This document shows positions 1-9,156 of a DNA stretch of 64,000 bases, piece after piece. The stretch is taken from positions 114,378-178,377 of the forward strand of contig JBPKMA010000008.1 in the NCBI GenBank assembly GCA_051293835.1. The letters run 5' to 3'. How positions within the stretch are numbered: the first letter of the stretch is position 1; every line of letters begins with the position of its first letter. The stretch comes from DATLZU01 sp051293835 (lineage in GTDB: Bacteria; Nitrospirota; Nitrospiria; Nitrospirales; Nitrospiraceae). The notes below the pieces were generated by a model. It did not search any database. It was not told where the DNA came from and worked only from the letters and a program-made list of their open reading frames with translations. The position numbers and the translations under genes were made by a program.

Positions 1-1102
1 TCAATCGGCGGCGCTTGATATTCAGGAGAAGTCCCAGGGCCGCCATCGTTGTGATTGTGGCGCTTCCACCGTAACTCATCAAGGGCAGGGGGATACCGAC
101 GATGGGGAACATCCCGGCGGTCATGCCGATGTTAACGACGACGCAAAAGCACAGCATTGCGATGACGCCGGCGGCCAGCAGCGTGCCGAGGATATCCTTA
201 GCGCGCGAGGCGATCTCCAGCGAGAGCCAAATCAGCCCCACGAAGAGGGCCAGCAGCAGCAGGACGCCGAGGAACCCCCATTCCTCCGCGAATACCGCGA
301 ACACGAAGTCCGTGTGCCCCTCCGGCAGAAACTTAAGCTGGCTTTGGGTGCCTCCGTACAGCCCCTTGCCCAACAACTCACCCGATCCGATCGCAATGCG
401 CGACTGCAGCGCATGATACCCTTTCCCGCCCGGATCGTACTCCGGGTCCACGAAGGCCATGATCCGGTGCCGTTGATACTCATGCAGCGAGTTCCACAGC
501 AGTTCCCAGGCGAACGGAAAGAGCATAAGCGAAAACAGCAGGATAATTCCGATCGCCTGGGACCGCATCCCGACCATCAGCAGCATCGCGGCGTAGACTG
601 CCAGGAAACTCAGTCCGCTGCCCAAATCCGGCTGTTTCAGAATCAACAGCAAGCCTGGAAGCATGATCAGGCCGGGCAGGACGACGCGTTGCAGCCAGCC
701 GATGCGCGGCGCGCTCGAATAATAATGCGCGAGCACGAAGATCAACACCAACTTGGCGAATTCGGAGGGCTGGAACGCAAACGGGCCGATCGGAATCCAG
801 CGCTGCGCGCCCCGGCTGGTTTTTCCCATGACCAGCACGACCGCCAGCAGCACCAGAACGATCGCATAGAGCGGATACGCGAGCCGCGCAATTTTGTGAT
901 AGTCGACGATCAGCATCGCGACGAAGGCCGCACTGCCGAGCGCGATCCATATGAGCTGCTTCAGATAGAACGGCATGCCACCCTGCTGTGCATGGGTGAC
1001 ACTGTAAATCGACAGGACACCCAGGGACAAAATAGCTAGGATAAGCCCGATAAAACGCCAGTCGAAGCTGTCGAACCCGCGGTTGTCGATCACCCGGTCC
1101 AT
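1..1102 (-). CDS. rodA: Rod shape-determining protein RodA (SEDS glycosyltransferase), 3' end outside window
   Basis: Polytopic SEDS-family peptidoglycan polymerase that works with PBP2 in the elongasome at the inner membrane. The reverse strand reads MDRVIDNRGFDSFDW and then many hydrophobic segments. Family hallmarks are visible: QPSEFAKL, QPDLGSGLS, GKGLYGGTQSQL and EGHTDFVFAVFAEEWGF. The frame stays open to the left edge, ending LNIKRRRL, so the last residues lie outside the window; about 367 codons are seen, close to the usual 370-420. The ATG at 1102 overlaps the stop codon of the upstream PBP2 gene (ATGA), which implies translational coupling. RodA next to PBP2 is the standard arrangement and supports the call. 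Confidence 0.95.
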   Translation of the reverse strand, partial: MDRVIDNRGFDSFDWRFIGLILAILSLGVLSIYSVTHAQQGGMPFYLKQLIWIALGSAAFVAMLIVDYHKIARLAYPLYAIVLVLLAVVLVMGKTSRGAQRWIPIGPFAFQPSEFAKLVLIFVLAHYYSSAPRIGWLQRVVLPGLIMLPGLLLILKQPDLGSGLSFLAVYAAMLLMVGMRSQAIGIILLFSLMLFPFAWELLWNSLHEYQRHRIMAFVDPEYDPGGKGYHALQSRIAIGSGELLGKGLYGGTQSQLKFLPEGHTDFVFAVFAEEWGFLGVLLLLALFVGLIWLSLEIASRAKDILGTLLAAGVIAMLCFCVVVNIGMTAGMFPIVGIPLPLMSYGGSATITTMAALGLLLNIKRRRL

Positions 1103-2970
1103 CACGGCATCTCCCCCGGTGCCGAACCGGCCGGCGCAGTGGGCCCCTGCGCCACCAGCGGGGCCTGGGGCGGCAATTTCACGAACGCCTCGATGAGTTC
1201 CTTGGCCAGCGGGGCGGCCGCCGACCCTCCGTGTCCCATATGCTCCACCAAGACCGCCACCGCGATGCGCGGCTTCTCGACAGGCGCGTAGGCTACGAAC
1301 CAGGCATGGTCGCGAAATTTCTTGGGAATGTCCTTTTCCGGTCCCGTCCGCAGCGCGGTGGTCTGCGCGGTTCCGGTTTTGCCGGCGATGCTGATGAGGG
1401 AGGACCTGGCGCGGGTCGCGGTTCCTTCCCTCACCACCCCGGCCAACCCTTCCTGAATCAGCTTCAACGTCTGCGGTTTCACTTCCAACCTGCCACGCTC
1501 GACGGCCGGCAACTCTCGCAGGCGTCCGGTGGCGCGGTCCATGATCGCCTGGACGAGTCGCGGCCGGTAAGCGACGCCGTTGTTGGCGATGGTGCCGATG
1601 ACGCTGGCCATCTGGAGCGGCGTCACCGTGACATAGCCCTGGCCAATGGAGGCGGAGATAGTTTCCCCAGGCAGCCACGGCTCGCCTTTCACTTTTTCCT
1701 TCCACCTGGTGGAGGGAACGATCCCCACTCGTTCGGACGGCAACTCAATCCCGGTAAGCTGCCCTAACCCGAATTGCTTGGCGTAGTCAGCGATGGTGTC
1801 GATGCCCATTCGGTGGCCGACCGTGTAGAAGTACACGTCGCAGGAGTGGATTAACGCCCGTTCCAGGTCGATGAACCCGTGCCCCCCGGCTTTCCAGTCG
1901 CGGTAGAGGCGTCTGCCGAACTGATAGCCGCCGGTACAGCGCACTGTGGTCGAAGGACTGACTGTCTTCGTCTCCAGCGCCGCCGCCGCCATGATGACCT
2001 TGAAGGTCGAACCGGGCGGATACTGCCCTTGGGTGGCCCGGTTGGTAAGCGGATGTCTTTCATCCTGCACGATTTCCGCCCATTGTTTGGGAGTCAACTC
2101 CCGCGACAGCACATTGGGATCGAAAGCCGGCCGACTGGCCATGGCCAAGATGTCGCCGTTGGTCGGATCGAGCGCCACAATGGCGCCGGCTTCTTCTCCC
2201 AGCAGATCTTCGGCCAGCTTCTGCAATCGGATATCAATCGTAAGGTACAGATCGTCGCCGGCCTCCGGTTTCTTCACCACGGCACTGCGCTTTTCATGAC
2301 CCAGCGCATCGACTTCGACGCTTTTCTGTCCGGCTCTTCCCCTGAGAAAACGATCGAAGGTCTTTTCAACCCCGTACTGCCCGATGATGCTACCCTGATG
2401 CAACTCCTCAAATTCGGCCCGTTCCAACTGTTCGGCCGAGATCTCACCCACATATCCGAGGAGATGTGCCCCGACCGTCCCGCCCGGATAGTTGCGCTGC
2501 GATTCGACCTGAATCATGACGCCGGGGAGATCGAGACGGTGCGCTTCGATGACAGCTGCTTCACGCAGGCTGAGACGGTCCTTGATCTTGCGGGGCAACA
2601 ACTGCCCGTTCTTCGCAGCCAGTTTCCCGCGCACGACATCCGGATCAAGCCCGAGCAGCAAGGCAAGCTTCTCGATCAGGGCTTCGCGGTCAGCGACGTC
2701 CTCCAGCGTCACATAAAGCGTGAAGCTCGGCACATTATTTGCTAGAAGCACGCCGTTTCGATCGTAGATTTGCCCACGGACCGGCTCCAGAATCACCGAA
2801 CGAGTCCGATTATTTTCCGACAAGTCACGATAGTAGGCCCCCTCGCGGATCTGCAAGTGCCAGAGGCGCAACGCCAGCAGCCCCACCACCAGGAGCAAGC
2901 CAATCCGCAAAATGATCAGTCGGCGCTGAAGCTCAGCCAGTTCGGTATCTTGAAATCCGACGGAAGCCAT
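1102..2970 (-). CDS. mrdA: Penicillin-binding protein 2 (peptidoglycan D,D-transpeptidase)
   Basis: Class B PBP that cross-links lateral-wall peptidoglycan together with RodA. It has 622 residues, the normal family length. An N-terminal membrane anchor spans about residues 17-38, followed by the PBP dimerisation domain (about 60-230) and the transpeptidase domain (about 250-590). The active-site motifs are intact: STFK with Ser321, SCD at about 376-378 and KTG at about 531-533. The C-terminus is Pro/Ala-rich. It lies between mreD and rodA, overlapping rodA by 4 nt, in the order mreB-mreC-mreD-mrdA-rodA, so the five genes are probably one elongasome operon. Confidence 0.96.
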   Translation of the reverse strand: MASVGFQDTELAELQRRLIILRIGLLLVVGLLALRLWHLQIREGAYYRDLSENNRTRSVILEPVRGQIYDRNGVLLANNVPSFTLYVTLEDVADREALIEKLALLLGLDPDVVRGKLAAKNGQLLPRKIKDRLSLREAAVIEAHRLDLPGVMIQVESQRNYPGGTVGAHLLGYVGEISAEQLERAEFEELHQGSIIGQYGVEKTFDRFLRGRAGQKSVEVDALGHEKRSAVVKKPEAGDDLYLTIDIRLQKLAEDLLGEEAGAIVALDPTNGDILAMASRPAFDPNVLSRELTPKQWAEIVQDERHPLTNRATQGQYPPGSTFKVIMAAAALETKTVSPSTTVRCTGGYQFGRRLYRDWKAGGHGFIDLERALIHSCDVYFYTVGHRMGIDTIADYAKQFGLGQLTGIELPSERVGIVPSTRWKEKVKGEPWLPGETISASIGQGYVTVTPLQMASVIGTIANNGVAYRPRLVQAIMDRATGRLRELPAVERGRLEVKPQTLKLIQEGLAGVVREGTATRARSSLISIAGKTGTAQTTALRTGPEKDIPKKFRDHAWFVAYAPVEKPRIAVAVLVEHMGHGGSAAAPLAKELIEAFVKLPPQAPLVAQGPTAPAGSAPGEMP

Positions 2971-2985
2971 ACGCTGCGTTTGGGA

Positions 2986-3477
2986 TTACTCGGCCAGCGC
3001 CCACCGGTTTTGTACCCGCTTTCCCAGCACCCAATACGCTCCCGCGCCTACCAGCGCATCGAACACGGCCTGCGGAAGAAGAACCGAACGGACCGCCAGC
3101 ACCGCACCAGCCCAATCGCCGGTCTGCGTCAACAGCAGAAAGAGCAGACCCGAGCAACAAGAAACAATGAAAAGCCCGGCCAACATCACGCCTGTGGTGA
3201 CATGCGCGACCTGATGCCCGACCAATCCAGACAACAACCCGACTCCACTCTTGACCACCAAGTTGAGCCACAGATCTCCAGCCGAGAGCAGATCCTGTGC
3301 GAATCCCAGCAACAGACCGGACAGAAATCCCTGCAACTCCCCTCGCAAGAACCCGATCAGGCAGACCGAGATGAGCACCAGATCTGGTCGAACCCCGCCC
3401 AGACTAAGATGATGCAGGACCGTCGCCTGCATCGGCACAAGTGTCAGGAGAAACGCTCCGTACAGCACCGGTTTCAT
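2986..3477 (-). CDS. mreD: Rod shape-determining protein MreD
   Basis: Small integral membrane subunit of the elongasome that links MreC and MreB to the wall-synthesis enzymes. It has 163 residues with about five hydrophobic segments; the N-terminal half reads LVPMQATVLHHLSLGG followed by RPDLVLISVCLIGF, a typical MreD start. It lies directly downstream of mreC, whose stop codon overlaps its ATG by 4 nt, and 15 nt upstream of mrdA. Sequence conservation in this family is weak, so position in the mre operon carries much of the weight. Confidence 0.9.
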   Translation of the reverse strand: MKPVLYGAFLLTLVPMQATVLHHLSLGGVRPDLVLISVCLIGFLRGELQGFLSGLLLGFAQDLLSAGDLWLNLVVKSGVGLLSGLVGHQVAHVTTGVMLAGLFIVSCCSGLLFLLLTQTGDWAGAVLAVRSVLLPQAVFDALVGAGAYWVLGKRVQNRWALAE

Positions 3478-4364
3478 GGTGTGCCCTTGGCGGTCGACCG
3501 AGACGGCAATAGACCTTCCACATTTGCGTCCGCGTCTCCGTATGGAGCCGTGATGACCAGAACTTCATCCAACTGGGAAACGTCCACCTCGGGAAGAATC
3601 TCGGCGGACTGAAACAGCGCCCCTTCCTCTTTCTCGACGCTGGTGACAGCGCCGATCATAAGGCCGCGCGGAAAGCCTCCCGTCAGCCCCGACGTCACGA
3701 CCCGATCGCCAGCCCGCACGGTCGAGAGCAACGGAATGTACTTGAGTCTGGCTCCGCCTTCGGCGGTGCCCTCCACGATGCCTTCGTCCCTGGTACGTTG
3801 AATAAGGCCGGGGACGGCGTTGTTCGGATCGGTGATGAGCAGCACGACCGAGGAGGAATTCGTCGTCTTCACCACCCGCCCCACCACACCGGCCGGTGTG
3901 ATCACCCCCATCTCCGGCCTCACACCATCAGCTTCACCCTTGTTCAGCAGCACCGCACGATACCAATTGGTTGCATCCCTGCCGATCACTTGGGCAGCCA
4001 GGGTGTGCGGCGCGGCCTTCTGTTTGAATTCCAGCAGTGCTGCCAGGCGCTGCGTCGCGGCCGCGGCTTCTCGGAGCTGACTGTTCTGTTCCTTCAGTGC
4101 TTCGATCTCCTTCCGCAACGCCTTGTTCTCCTCGCGCACGTGCTGCAGGGCTATATAACCATTCCACAGTTCGGTTAGGCCCCGCTCCACCGCCGAAAAG
4201 ACAGCCAGCGGCACGCCGAGCACCTGCCCGACCGGTCCGCCCACATAGTGCAGCAGCATCTGAATCTGGCCGGGGAGCAAAAAAAGAACGGAGAGCAGAA
4301 GGGCGAACAGAACGATGGCCAGGCGTCTCGTGCCGTATGTCGAACGAAAAATGGCCATCCACAT
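3474..4364 (-). CDS. mreC: Rod shape-determining protein MreC
   Basis: Bitopic scaffold of the elongasome. It has a single transmembrane helix near the N-terminus (VLFALLLSVLFLLPG), then a coiled coil (REENKALRKEIEALKEQNSQLRE), then the periplasmic beta-rich MreC domain with VIGRDATNWY and GVITPAGVVGRV. The frame runs open further upstream, but those residues would overlap mreB and look unlike the family. I place the start at the ATG at 4364 (296 residues), 13 nt after the mreB stop, with a GAGG about 11 nt upstream; the ATG at 4358 is an alternative. Its 3' end overlaps mreD (ATGA). Confidence 0.93.
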   Translation of the reverse strand: MWMAIFRSTYGTRRLAIVLFALLLSVLFLLPGQIQMLLHYVGGPVGQVLGVPLAVFSAVERGLTELWNGYIALQHVREENKALRKEIEALKEQNSQLREAAAATQRLAALLEFKQKAAPHTLAAQVIGRDATNWYRAVLLNKGEADGVRPEMGVITPAGVVGRVVKTTNSSSVVLLITDPNNAVPGLIQRTRDEGIVEGTAEGGARLKYIPLLSTVRAGDRVVTSGLTGGFPRGLMIGAVTSVEKEEGALFQSAEILPEVDVSQLDEVLVITAPYGDADANVEGLLPSRSTAKGTP

Positions 4365-4377
4365 TAGGGATGGGACC

Positions 4378-5427
4378 TCAGCGGAGGCTGCCGCACTGGG
4401 ACATGACGGACACTTTGCGAAGAAGATCAAGTTCGTCCAGAATCTTCCCAACGCCCAGCACCACAGACGTCAGTGGATCGTCCACGGTGATGATGGGCAA
4501 ATTGGTTTCTTCGCGGAACCGCGTATCCATCCCCTTCAAAAGCGACCCGCCTCCGGTCAACACGATGCCGCGATCGATGATGTCCCCGGCCAGCTCAGGT
4601 GGCGTATTCTCCAGCGCGACCTTGATGGCGTTGACTATCGTCCCGATCGGTTCTTGCAAGGCTTCCCTGATTTCGGCGTCATCCACGACGAGCGTGCGGG
4701 GGATGCCAGAGATCAAATCGCGTCCCTTGATCATCATCGTCTTGCGCTCCTCGAACGGATAGGCCGAGCCGATCTCCACTTTGATGCGCTCGGCCATGTG
4801 TTCCCCAATGAGGAGGTTGTACTTTTTCTTGATGTAATTCATGATCGCTTCGTCCATCCGGTCGCCGGCCACTTTCACAGACTCGCTGTACACGATGCCG
4901 CCCAGCGAGATCACCGCAATGTCGGTCGTCCCGCCGCCGACATCCACAACCATGTTGCCAGACGGTTCGGTAATGGGGAGACCAGCGCCGATGGCGGCGG
5001 CGACCGGTTCCTCGATCAAATAGACTTCCCGCGCACCGGCCAGCTCGGCGGAATCCCGTACGGCTCGTTGTTCCACCTGAGTGATGCGCGACGGCACACC
5101 GATGATGATCCTCGGCCTGACGAAGGCACTCCGGTTGTGAGCCTTGCGGATGAAGTACTTGAGCATCTGCTCGGCCATCTCGAAGTCGGCGATCACCCCT
5201 TCCTTCATGGGCCGAATGGCAGTGATGTTGCCGGGGGTACGGCCGAGCATCTTTTTCGCTTCGGCCCCGACCGCAAGGACCCTTTCGCTCTTCTTCTCCA
5301 CGGCGACGACGGAGGGCTCGTTCAACACGATCCCCTTTCCATGCACATACACCAGAGTCGTCGCGGTGCCCAGGTCGATCGCGAGATCGTTTGAGAACCA
5401 GCCGAACACGTCGCTTGAGAATCCCAC
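4378..5427 (-). CDS. mreB: Rod shape-determining protein MreB (bacterial actin)
   Basis: Cytoplasmic actin homologue that orients the cell-elongation machinery. It has 349 residues. The phosphate-1 loop DLGTATTLVYV lies at about residues 18-28, phosphate-2 is VVDVGGGTTDIAVISLGG, and the adenosine region is VLTGGGSLLKGMD. An N-terminal amphipathic segment (FSSDVFGWFSNDLA) probably binds the membrane. The start is GTG at 5427, supported by GGGAG 7 nt upstream; no in-frame ATG is available there. First gene of the mreBCD-mrdA-rodA run. Confidence 0.97.
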   Translation of the reverse strand: MGFSSDVFGWFSNDLAIDLGTATTLVYVHGKGIVLNEPSVVAVEKKSERVLAVGAEAKKMLGRTPGNITAIRPMKEGVIADFEMAEQMLKYFIRKAHNRSAFVRPRIIIGVPSRITQVEQRAVRDSAELAGAREVYLIEEPVAAAIGAGLPITEPSGNMVVDVGGGTTDIAVISLGGIVYSESVKVAGDRMDEAIMNYIKKKYNLLIGEHMAERIKVEIGSAYPFEERKTMMIKGRDLISGIPRTLVVDDAEIREALQEPIGTIVNAIKVALENTPPELAGDIIDRGIVLTGGGSLLKGMDTRFREETNLPIITVDDPLTSVVLGVGKILDELDLLRKVSVMSQCGSLR

Positions 5428-5485
5428 AGCTTGTCTCCCTTCCTCTCAGTCCTTCGCGTTCCGCACAGTTACGTCGCCGGTCGGT

Positions 5486-5944
5486 TCATTCGGGCAGATT
5501 CAGTCGACCGGCATCCAACACCTGGGTATGCGCCATCTCGTCTCCGAGACGGCGTCCTTGGTCGTTACCGATCACGAGCAGCGCTTCGAAGGACACAATG
5601 GCGAGCGAACCCACCCATCCCACATAGGGGATTTGAAACAGCAAAAGCGCCGCGGCGAAGGGCAAGTTGCGGATAATGGATTCCTTGAAGCCGGCCGCCT
5701 CACGCGTATGCGGGACAATCGTCTCGAGACCGATCAACCGCTTGCCGACGCTCCGTCCCCCGGCGAATCCATCAGCGACTAAAACATAGACAAGCCCAGC
5801 GAGGAAACCGACCGGAGAAACGACCTTGTCCGCAGCAGCGACGATAAGAAGATCGATCAGCTTCGCAATGAATCGGTTGAGGACATGCGCCTTGGGGTAG
5901 ACACCGACATTCGACGGACGGACCCCGGCGATTTCCTCCGCCAA
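5486..5944 (-). CDS. RDD family membrane protein
   Basis: RDD-domain integral membrane protein of unknown substrate. The defining Arg appears in HVLNRFIAKLIDLLIV and the Asp residues in the following segments; the typical GGRSVGKRLIGL motif follows, and three hydrophobic segments are visible. No ATG is suitably placed. TTG at 5944 lies just after an AGGAGG and gives 152 residues; TTG at 5959 would put translation almost on the transcription start. It sits 58 nt upstream of mreB and may be the first gene of that transcript. Function not inferable beyond the family. Confidence 0.8.
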   Translation of the reverse strand: MAEEIAGVRPSNVGVYPKAHVLNRFIAKLIDLLIVAAADKVVSPVGFLAGLVYVLVADGFAGGRSVGKRLIGLETIVPHTREAAGFKESIIRNLPFAAALLLFQIPYVGWVGSLAIVSFEALLVIGNDQGRRLGDEMAHTQVLDAGRLNLPE

Positions 5945-5969
5945 CTGACCTCCTCGCAATTAGCAAACA

Positions 5970-5998
5970 AGTATAACAAATTGGGTCAGGCAGCACAA
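5970..5998 (-). promoter_or_regulatory. Candidate extended -10 sigma-70 promoter for the RDD/mreB region
   Basis: On the minus strand TGT-TATACT gives an extended -10 (5978-5970) with a 5/6 hexamer. A weak -35 (TTGTGC) sits 17 nt upstream. It points at the RDD gene about 25 nt away and possibly reads into mreB. Sequence match only. Confidence 0.5.
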
Positions 5999-6162
5999 AC
6001 AAACCGACGATCCGCACGGATGTCCCCCGACGGACGACGGCAGCAATCCACGTCTGAGTCGCGGCCTCACCGCCTGCCGCCCGCGGACCTCCGCATTCCC
6101 ACCGCTTGCCTTTGTGCCGAAGGCTGAGTAGAATCCGCGCACTGCCGACGAGGAGACCGGAC

Positions 6163-6861
6163 ATGATCAAATTGATGCGCGAAGCTGCCCACAAGTATCC
6201 CTGGTTGCTGAAGTCGATTATGGGCATCCTGGCGATCGCGTTCGTTATTACCATGGGCTGGTGGGGATTCGGGGAGTCCCAGAGCAATGTCGTCGCCTCG
6301 GTCGGCGATCTGACAATCACCCGCGACGAATATCGGCGCGTCTATGAAAACACCTATCGCTTTTACAAGGACAAAGTGCAGGGCGACTTCAAGGAAGAGA
6401 CGCTCAAGCAGTTCGTGCTGGACCAATTGATCGAAAACCGCCTCTGGTTGGTCACGGCAAAGGAAATGGGGCTGGTGGTGGCCCCGGAGGACTTACGGGA
6501 GGACATTCTGCAACGTCCGGAGTTTCAGCGGAACGGCGCGTTCGATCCGGACCTTTACCGCCGGCTCCTGGCCGCCAACCGCCTGACGCCGGCGATTTTC
6601 GAAGCGGCGCAAACCAAGGAGCTTCTTGGCGAGAAGGCTCGCATGATCATCCGGGACGCAGTGGCCCTGACACCCGAGGAGCTTGCGGAAGCCCAAGCCC
6701 TCGTCGCGCGGCAAACGGCGGCGGACGCGGGCAAGAACCAGGCAGCTGCCGAACGTATCTACCAGGATTTCTTGTTCCAAAAGCAACAGCGCGCGCTGAC
6801 AGCTTACACCGAAGCGCTCAAGACCCGGGTGCCGATCAAGGTTCATAAGGAACTGCTTTAG
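6163..6861 (+). CDS. Membrane-anchored SurA N-terminal domain protein without PPIase domain (PpiD-like)
   Basis: Probable periplasmic chaperone anchored in the inner membrane. The N-terminus resembles PpiD: MIKLMREAAHKYPWLLKSI followed by one transmembrane helix at about residues 16-37. A SurA_N chaperone region follows (VGDLTITRDEYRRVYENT, FVLDQLIENRLW). The protein stops at 232 residues with no parvulin PPIase domain, whereas PpiD has about 620. The chosen ATG has AGGAG 7 nt upstream; the open frame extends 19 codons further without family similarity. It is transcribed alone, convergent with queA. Role as a chaperone is inferred from the domain. Confidence 0.8.
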   Translation: MIKLMREAAHKYPWLLKSIMGILAIAFVITMGWWGFGESQSNVVASVGDLTITRDEYRRVYENTYRFYKDKVQGDFKEETLKQFVLDQLIENRLWLVTAKEMGLVVAPEDLREDILQRPEFQRNGAFDPDLYRRLLAANRLTPAIFEAAQTKELLGEKARMIIRDAVALTPEELAEAQALVARQTAADAGKNQAAAERIYQDFLFQKQQRALTAYTEALKTRVPIKVHKELL

Positions 6862-6893
6862 CCTGGAGCAAGCAGCGAGCGGCCAGGAACACC

Positions 6894-6910
6894 GGCAGCT
6901 TCAAGCTGCC
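6894..6910. terminator. Stem-loop between convergent genes
   Basis: GGCAGCTT and AAGCTGCC are exact inverted repeats around a single C, between the SurA_N gene and queA. There is no clear T-tract on either side, so it is at best a weak bidirectional terminator. Confidence 0.35.
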
Positions 6911-6913
6911 AGC

Positions 6914-7933
6914 TCATCGTATCAACATCGCGTCCCCGTAGCTGTACAACCGATATCGCTCGTTGATCGCCTCCTGGTAGGCGGCCTGCATGCATTCGAC
7001 CCCGGCAAAAGCAGACACGAGCATAAGCAGCGTCGTCCTAGGAAGGTGAAAGTTGGTCATCAGGATATCGACGGCCCGGAAGCGATAACCGGGAACGATA
7101 AACAACTCGGTTTCCCCTCGAAACGGCCGGACGGCCCCGTTCGGATCGGCGGCCGATTCCAACGCGCGGACGACAGTGGTCCCCACCGCCACGACCCGAC
7201 CGCCGGCGGCTTTCGTCCGGCGAAGCAATTCCGCTGTTTCCACTGATACCTCGATCCATTCGGCTCCCATGGGGTGATCCTCAATACGCTCTACGGTCAC
7301 GGGTTTGAAGGTGGCCGGACCTACATGCAACGTGACGGTGGCGAGCATGACGCCGTGCTCGCGCAACGATGCGAGCAACCGGTCGGTGAAGTGCAAGCCG
7401 GCGGTCGGGGCGGCCACAGCCCCCTCTTGGCGCGCGAACAGGGTCTGATACCAGATCCGATCCTCGGCGATCGGCTCACGCTTGATGTAGGGGGGGAGAG
7501 GCATCCGGCCAAACTCCCGCATGACTTCCTGAAACGGCCGGGGTGATTCGACACGCACGGTCGTTCGCGACTCGCCGCGCTCTACGATAACCGCGCGGGT
7601 CTGTGCGGGCAACTCGATCGCATCCCCCGGCCGAAATCTCCCTTTCAGCAGGACCTCCCAGATACCTCCTCCCAGATCCTTGACACACAGCACGTCCACC
7701 TGTCTGCCGCCTGGTTGCTTGCGGCCGTTCAGGCGCGCCGCCATCACTTTGGTATCGTTGACGACGACGAGGTCTCCAGGCTTCAGCAAGGAAGGCAAAT
7801 CCAGGACTCGTCGATGGAAGAAACGCCCAACTCCTCGGTCCACGACCAGAAGGCGAGCCTCATCACGGGGTTCAACAGGCTTCGACGCGATGAGGCTCGA
7901 ATCGAAGGGAAAGTCGAACTCGGAAAGCAACAT
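6914..7933 (-). CDS. queA: S-adenosylmethionine:tRNA ribosyltransferase-isomerase QueA
   Basis: Transfers the ribosyl moiety of SAM to preQ1 in tRNA to form epoxyqueuosine (queuosine pathway). Starting at the ATG at 7933 it has 339 residues, the usual family length. Motifs seen: FDFPFDSSLIASKPVEPRD, VVNDTKVMAARL, GRMPLPPYIKR, QEGAVAAPTAGLHFT and TNFHLPRTTLLMLVSAFAG. The open frame extends 43 codons upstream but overlaps the SpoIID gene. The chosen ATG overlaps that gene's stop codon (ATGA), implying coupling. Confidence 0.96.
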   Translation of the reverse strand: MLLSEFDFPFDSSLIASKPVEPRDEARLLVVDRGVGRFFHRRVLDLPSLLKPGDLVVVNDTKVMAARLNGRKQPGGRQVDVLCVKDLGGGIWEVLLKGRFRPGDAIELPAQTRAVIVERGESRTTVRVESPRPFQEVMREFGRMPLPPYIKREPIAEDRIWYQTLFARQEGAVAAPTAGLHFTDRLLASLREHGVMLATVTLHVGPATFKPVTVERIEDHPMGAEWIEVSVETAELLRRTKAAGGRVVAVGTTVVRALESAADPNGAVRPFRGETELFIVPGYRFRAVDILMTNFHLPRTTLLMLVSAFAGVECMQAAYQEAINERYRLYSYGDAMLIR

Positions 7934-9156
7934 CACGGACCGAGACTGGATGGCGGTCTGACCAGCGAGATGGATTGCAGTTCCGTCCCCGGATAGTAAT
8001 AGCGGAGAATGGTCGAAAAGGGATAGCCGAGTTCGGCCAGTTCCTTCGCACCCCACTGACACAGTCCGACGGCATGTCCAGCCCCATACCCGGACACGAC
8101 CACATCAGGGCCGACAACATCCAGATCGAACTGCGTGCTGGGAATTACCCCGTACCCAATGACGCGACGCAGATCCTCACCGCGAAGGTACAGTTCTCCT
8201 TGGGAGTGCAGGACCCGCAGTTTCGTCACCCGACCGGCCCGGCTGTAGGAGGCAGGCGCCAACGTCGCGATCGTGCCGACTGCAATCCCCTGTTGCCGGA
8301 GATTCCGCTCCAGGGTCTCCAGCTTGAACGAGGTCCGCCAGCGATAGTAAGGAGAGTTAACATCGAATGGACATTCCACGCCCTTCAGATAGGGCAAATC
8401 CTTCGACCAGACGTTGAGCGCGTCCTCGGTGAGACCCGCGGCAGTGGAAGAAAACGCCGCATAGATCGGCGCCTGCTGATAGGTCACAACGAGCCCGCGG
8501 GTCGCTTCGACCGCCTCCTCGATCCGGCTATCGATGCCGTGGCGTCCCCGATAGACCTGATCCTGCGTGCTGGCCGCCAAATCATAGTCGCGTCTGGCGC
8601 TCAACATCCGCTGGTAGAGTGCATACGTGCGTGCAGCGACCGCCTGGGCCTTCAGCACCTCCGGATGCCAGGCTGCGTTGACTTCCGAGGGAACGACTCC
8701 TTTGACATATTCCTCCAGATCCAGTTCGTTGACGACCATGAGCCCTTGACCCCGGCGCAGCACCAACACCTGGCCAGCGACCTCTAGTGGGGTCATGCCT
8801 GATCCAGGTGCGACTCCGCTTCCGTTGGCCGACATCCCGTTCGAAGATCCTGCGGCGATCACGAGCGTCAGATAGCCGCTAGACACTTGGACCACGAGCC
8901 TGTCGCCAGGCGCTTTCTCTCCGTTCAGCGCGATCGAGCTGCCGACCGCCGTCACCGAAATCGGCGGGCGCATCGCTCGGTGTTCTCCGGTCGAGAGCTG
9001 GAGCGTCAAGCTGGCACCGGCTCGCAGTTCGATCCGTTGGGCATCCTGCGCGAGCAGCACACGGATCGACTCCGTTGCCGCGGCCGCTTCCCCGCACAAC
9101 GGTCCCGTCCATTGCCAGGCGCATAGGCCCGCCGCCATGACCGTCACGAGTTTCAT
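7933..9156 (-). CDS. SpoIID/LytB-domain exported protein
   Basis: Exported protein of the SpoIID/LytB family, whose sporulation members are peptidoglycan lytic transglycosylases. In this non-sporulating context it is more likely a general wall-remodelling factor. It has 407 residues from the ATG at 9156, with a signal peptide (MKLVTVMAAGLCAWQW to about residue 27). The SpoIID core starts at ELDLEEYVKGVVPSEV and continues with LKAQAVAARTYAL. YGAGHAVGLCQWGAKELAE, YYYPGTEL and VNSPYYRWRTSF are also family motifs. It overlaps DUF2905 upstream and queA downstream by 4 nt each. Confidence 0.88.
   Translation of the reverse strand: MKLVTVMAAGLCAWQWTGPLCGEAAAATESIRVLLAQDAQRIELRAGASLTLQLSTGEHRAMRPPISVTAVGSSIALNGEKAPGDRLVVQVSSGYLTLVIAAGSSNGMSANGSGVAPGSGMTPLEVAGQVLVLRRGQGLMVVNELDLEEYVKGVVPSEVNAAWHPEVLKAQAVAARTYALYQRMLSARRDYDLAASTQDQVYRGRHGIDSRIEEAVEATRGLVVTYQQAPIYAAFSSTAAGLTEDALNVWSKDLPYLKGVECPFDVNSPYYRWRTSFKLETLERNLRQQGIAVGTIATLAPASYSRAGRVTKLRVLHSQGELYLRGEDLRRVIGYGVIPSTQFDLDVVGPDVVVSGYGAGHAVGLCQWGAKELAELGYPFSTILRYYYPGTELQSISLVRPPSSLGP

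Noticed and set aside
314..1039. Long plus-strand open frame opposite rodA
   Set aside because: Arg/Gln/His-rich composition typical of antisense of a membrane protein; rodA on the other strand is clear.
4315..5394. 359-codon plus-strand open frame opposite mreB
   Set aside because: Mirror of mreB; His/Asp-rich with no family motif.
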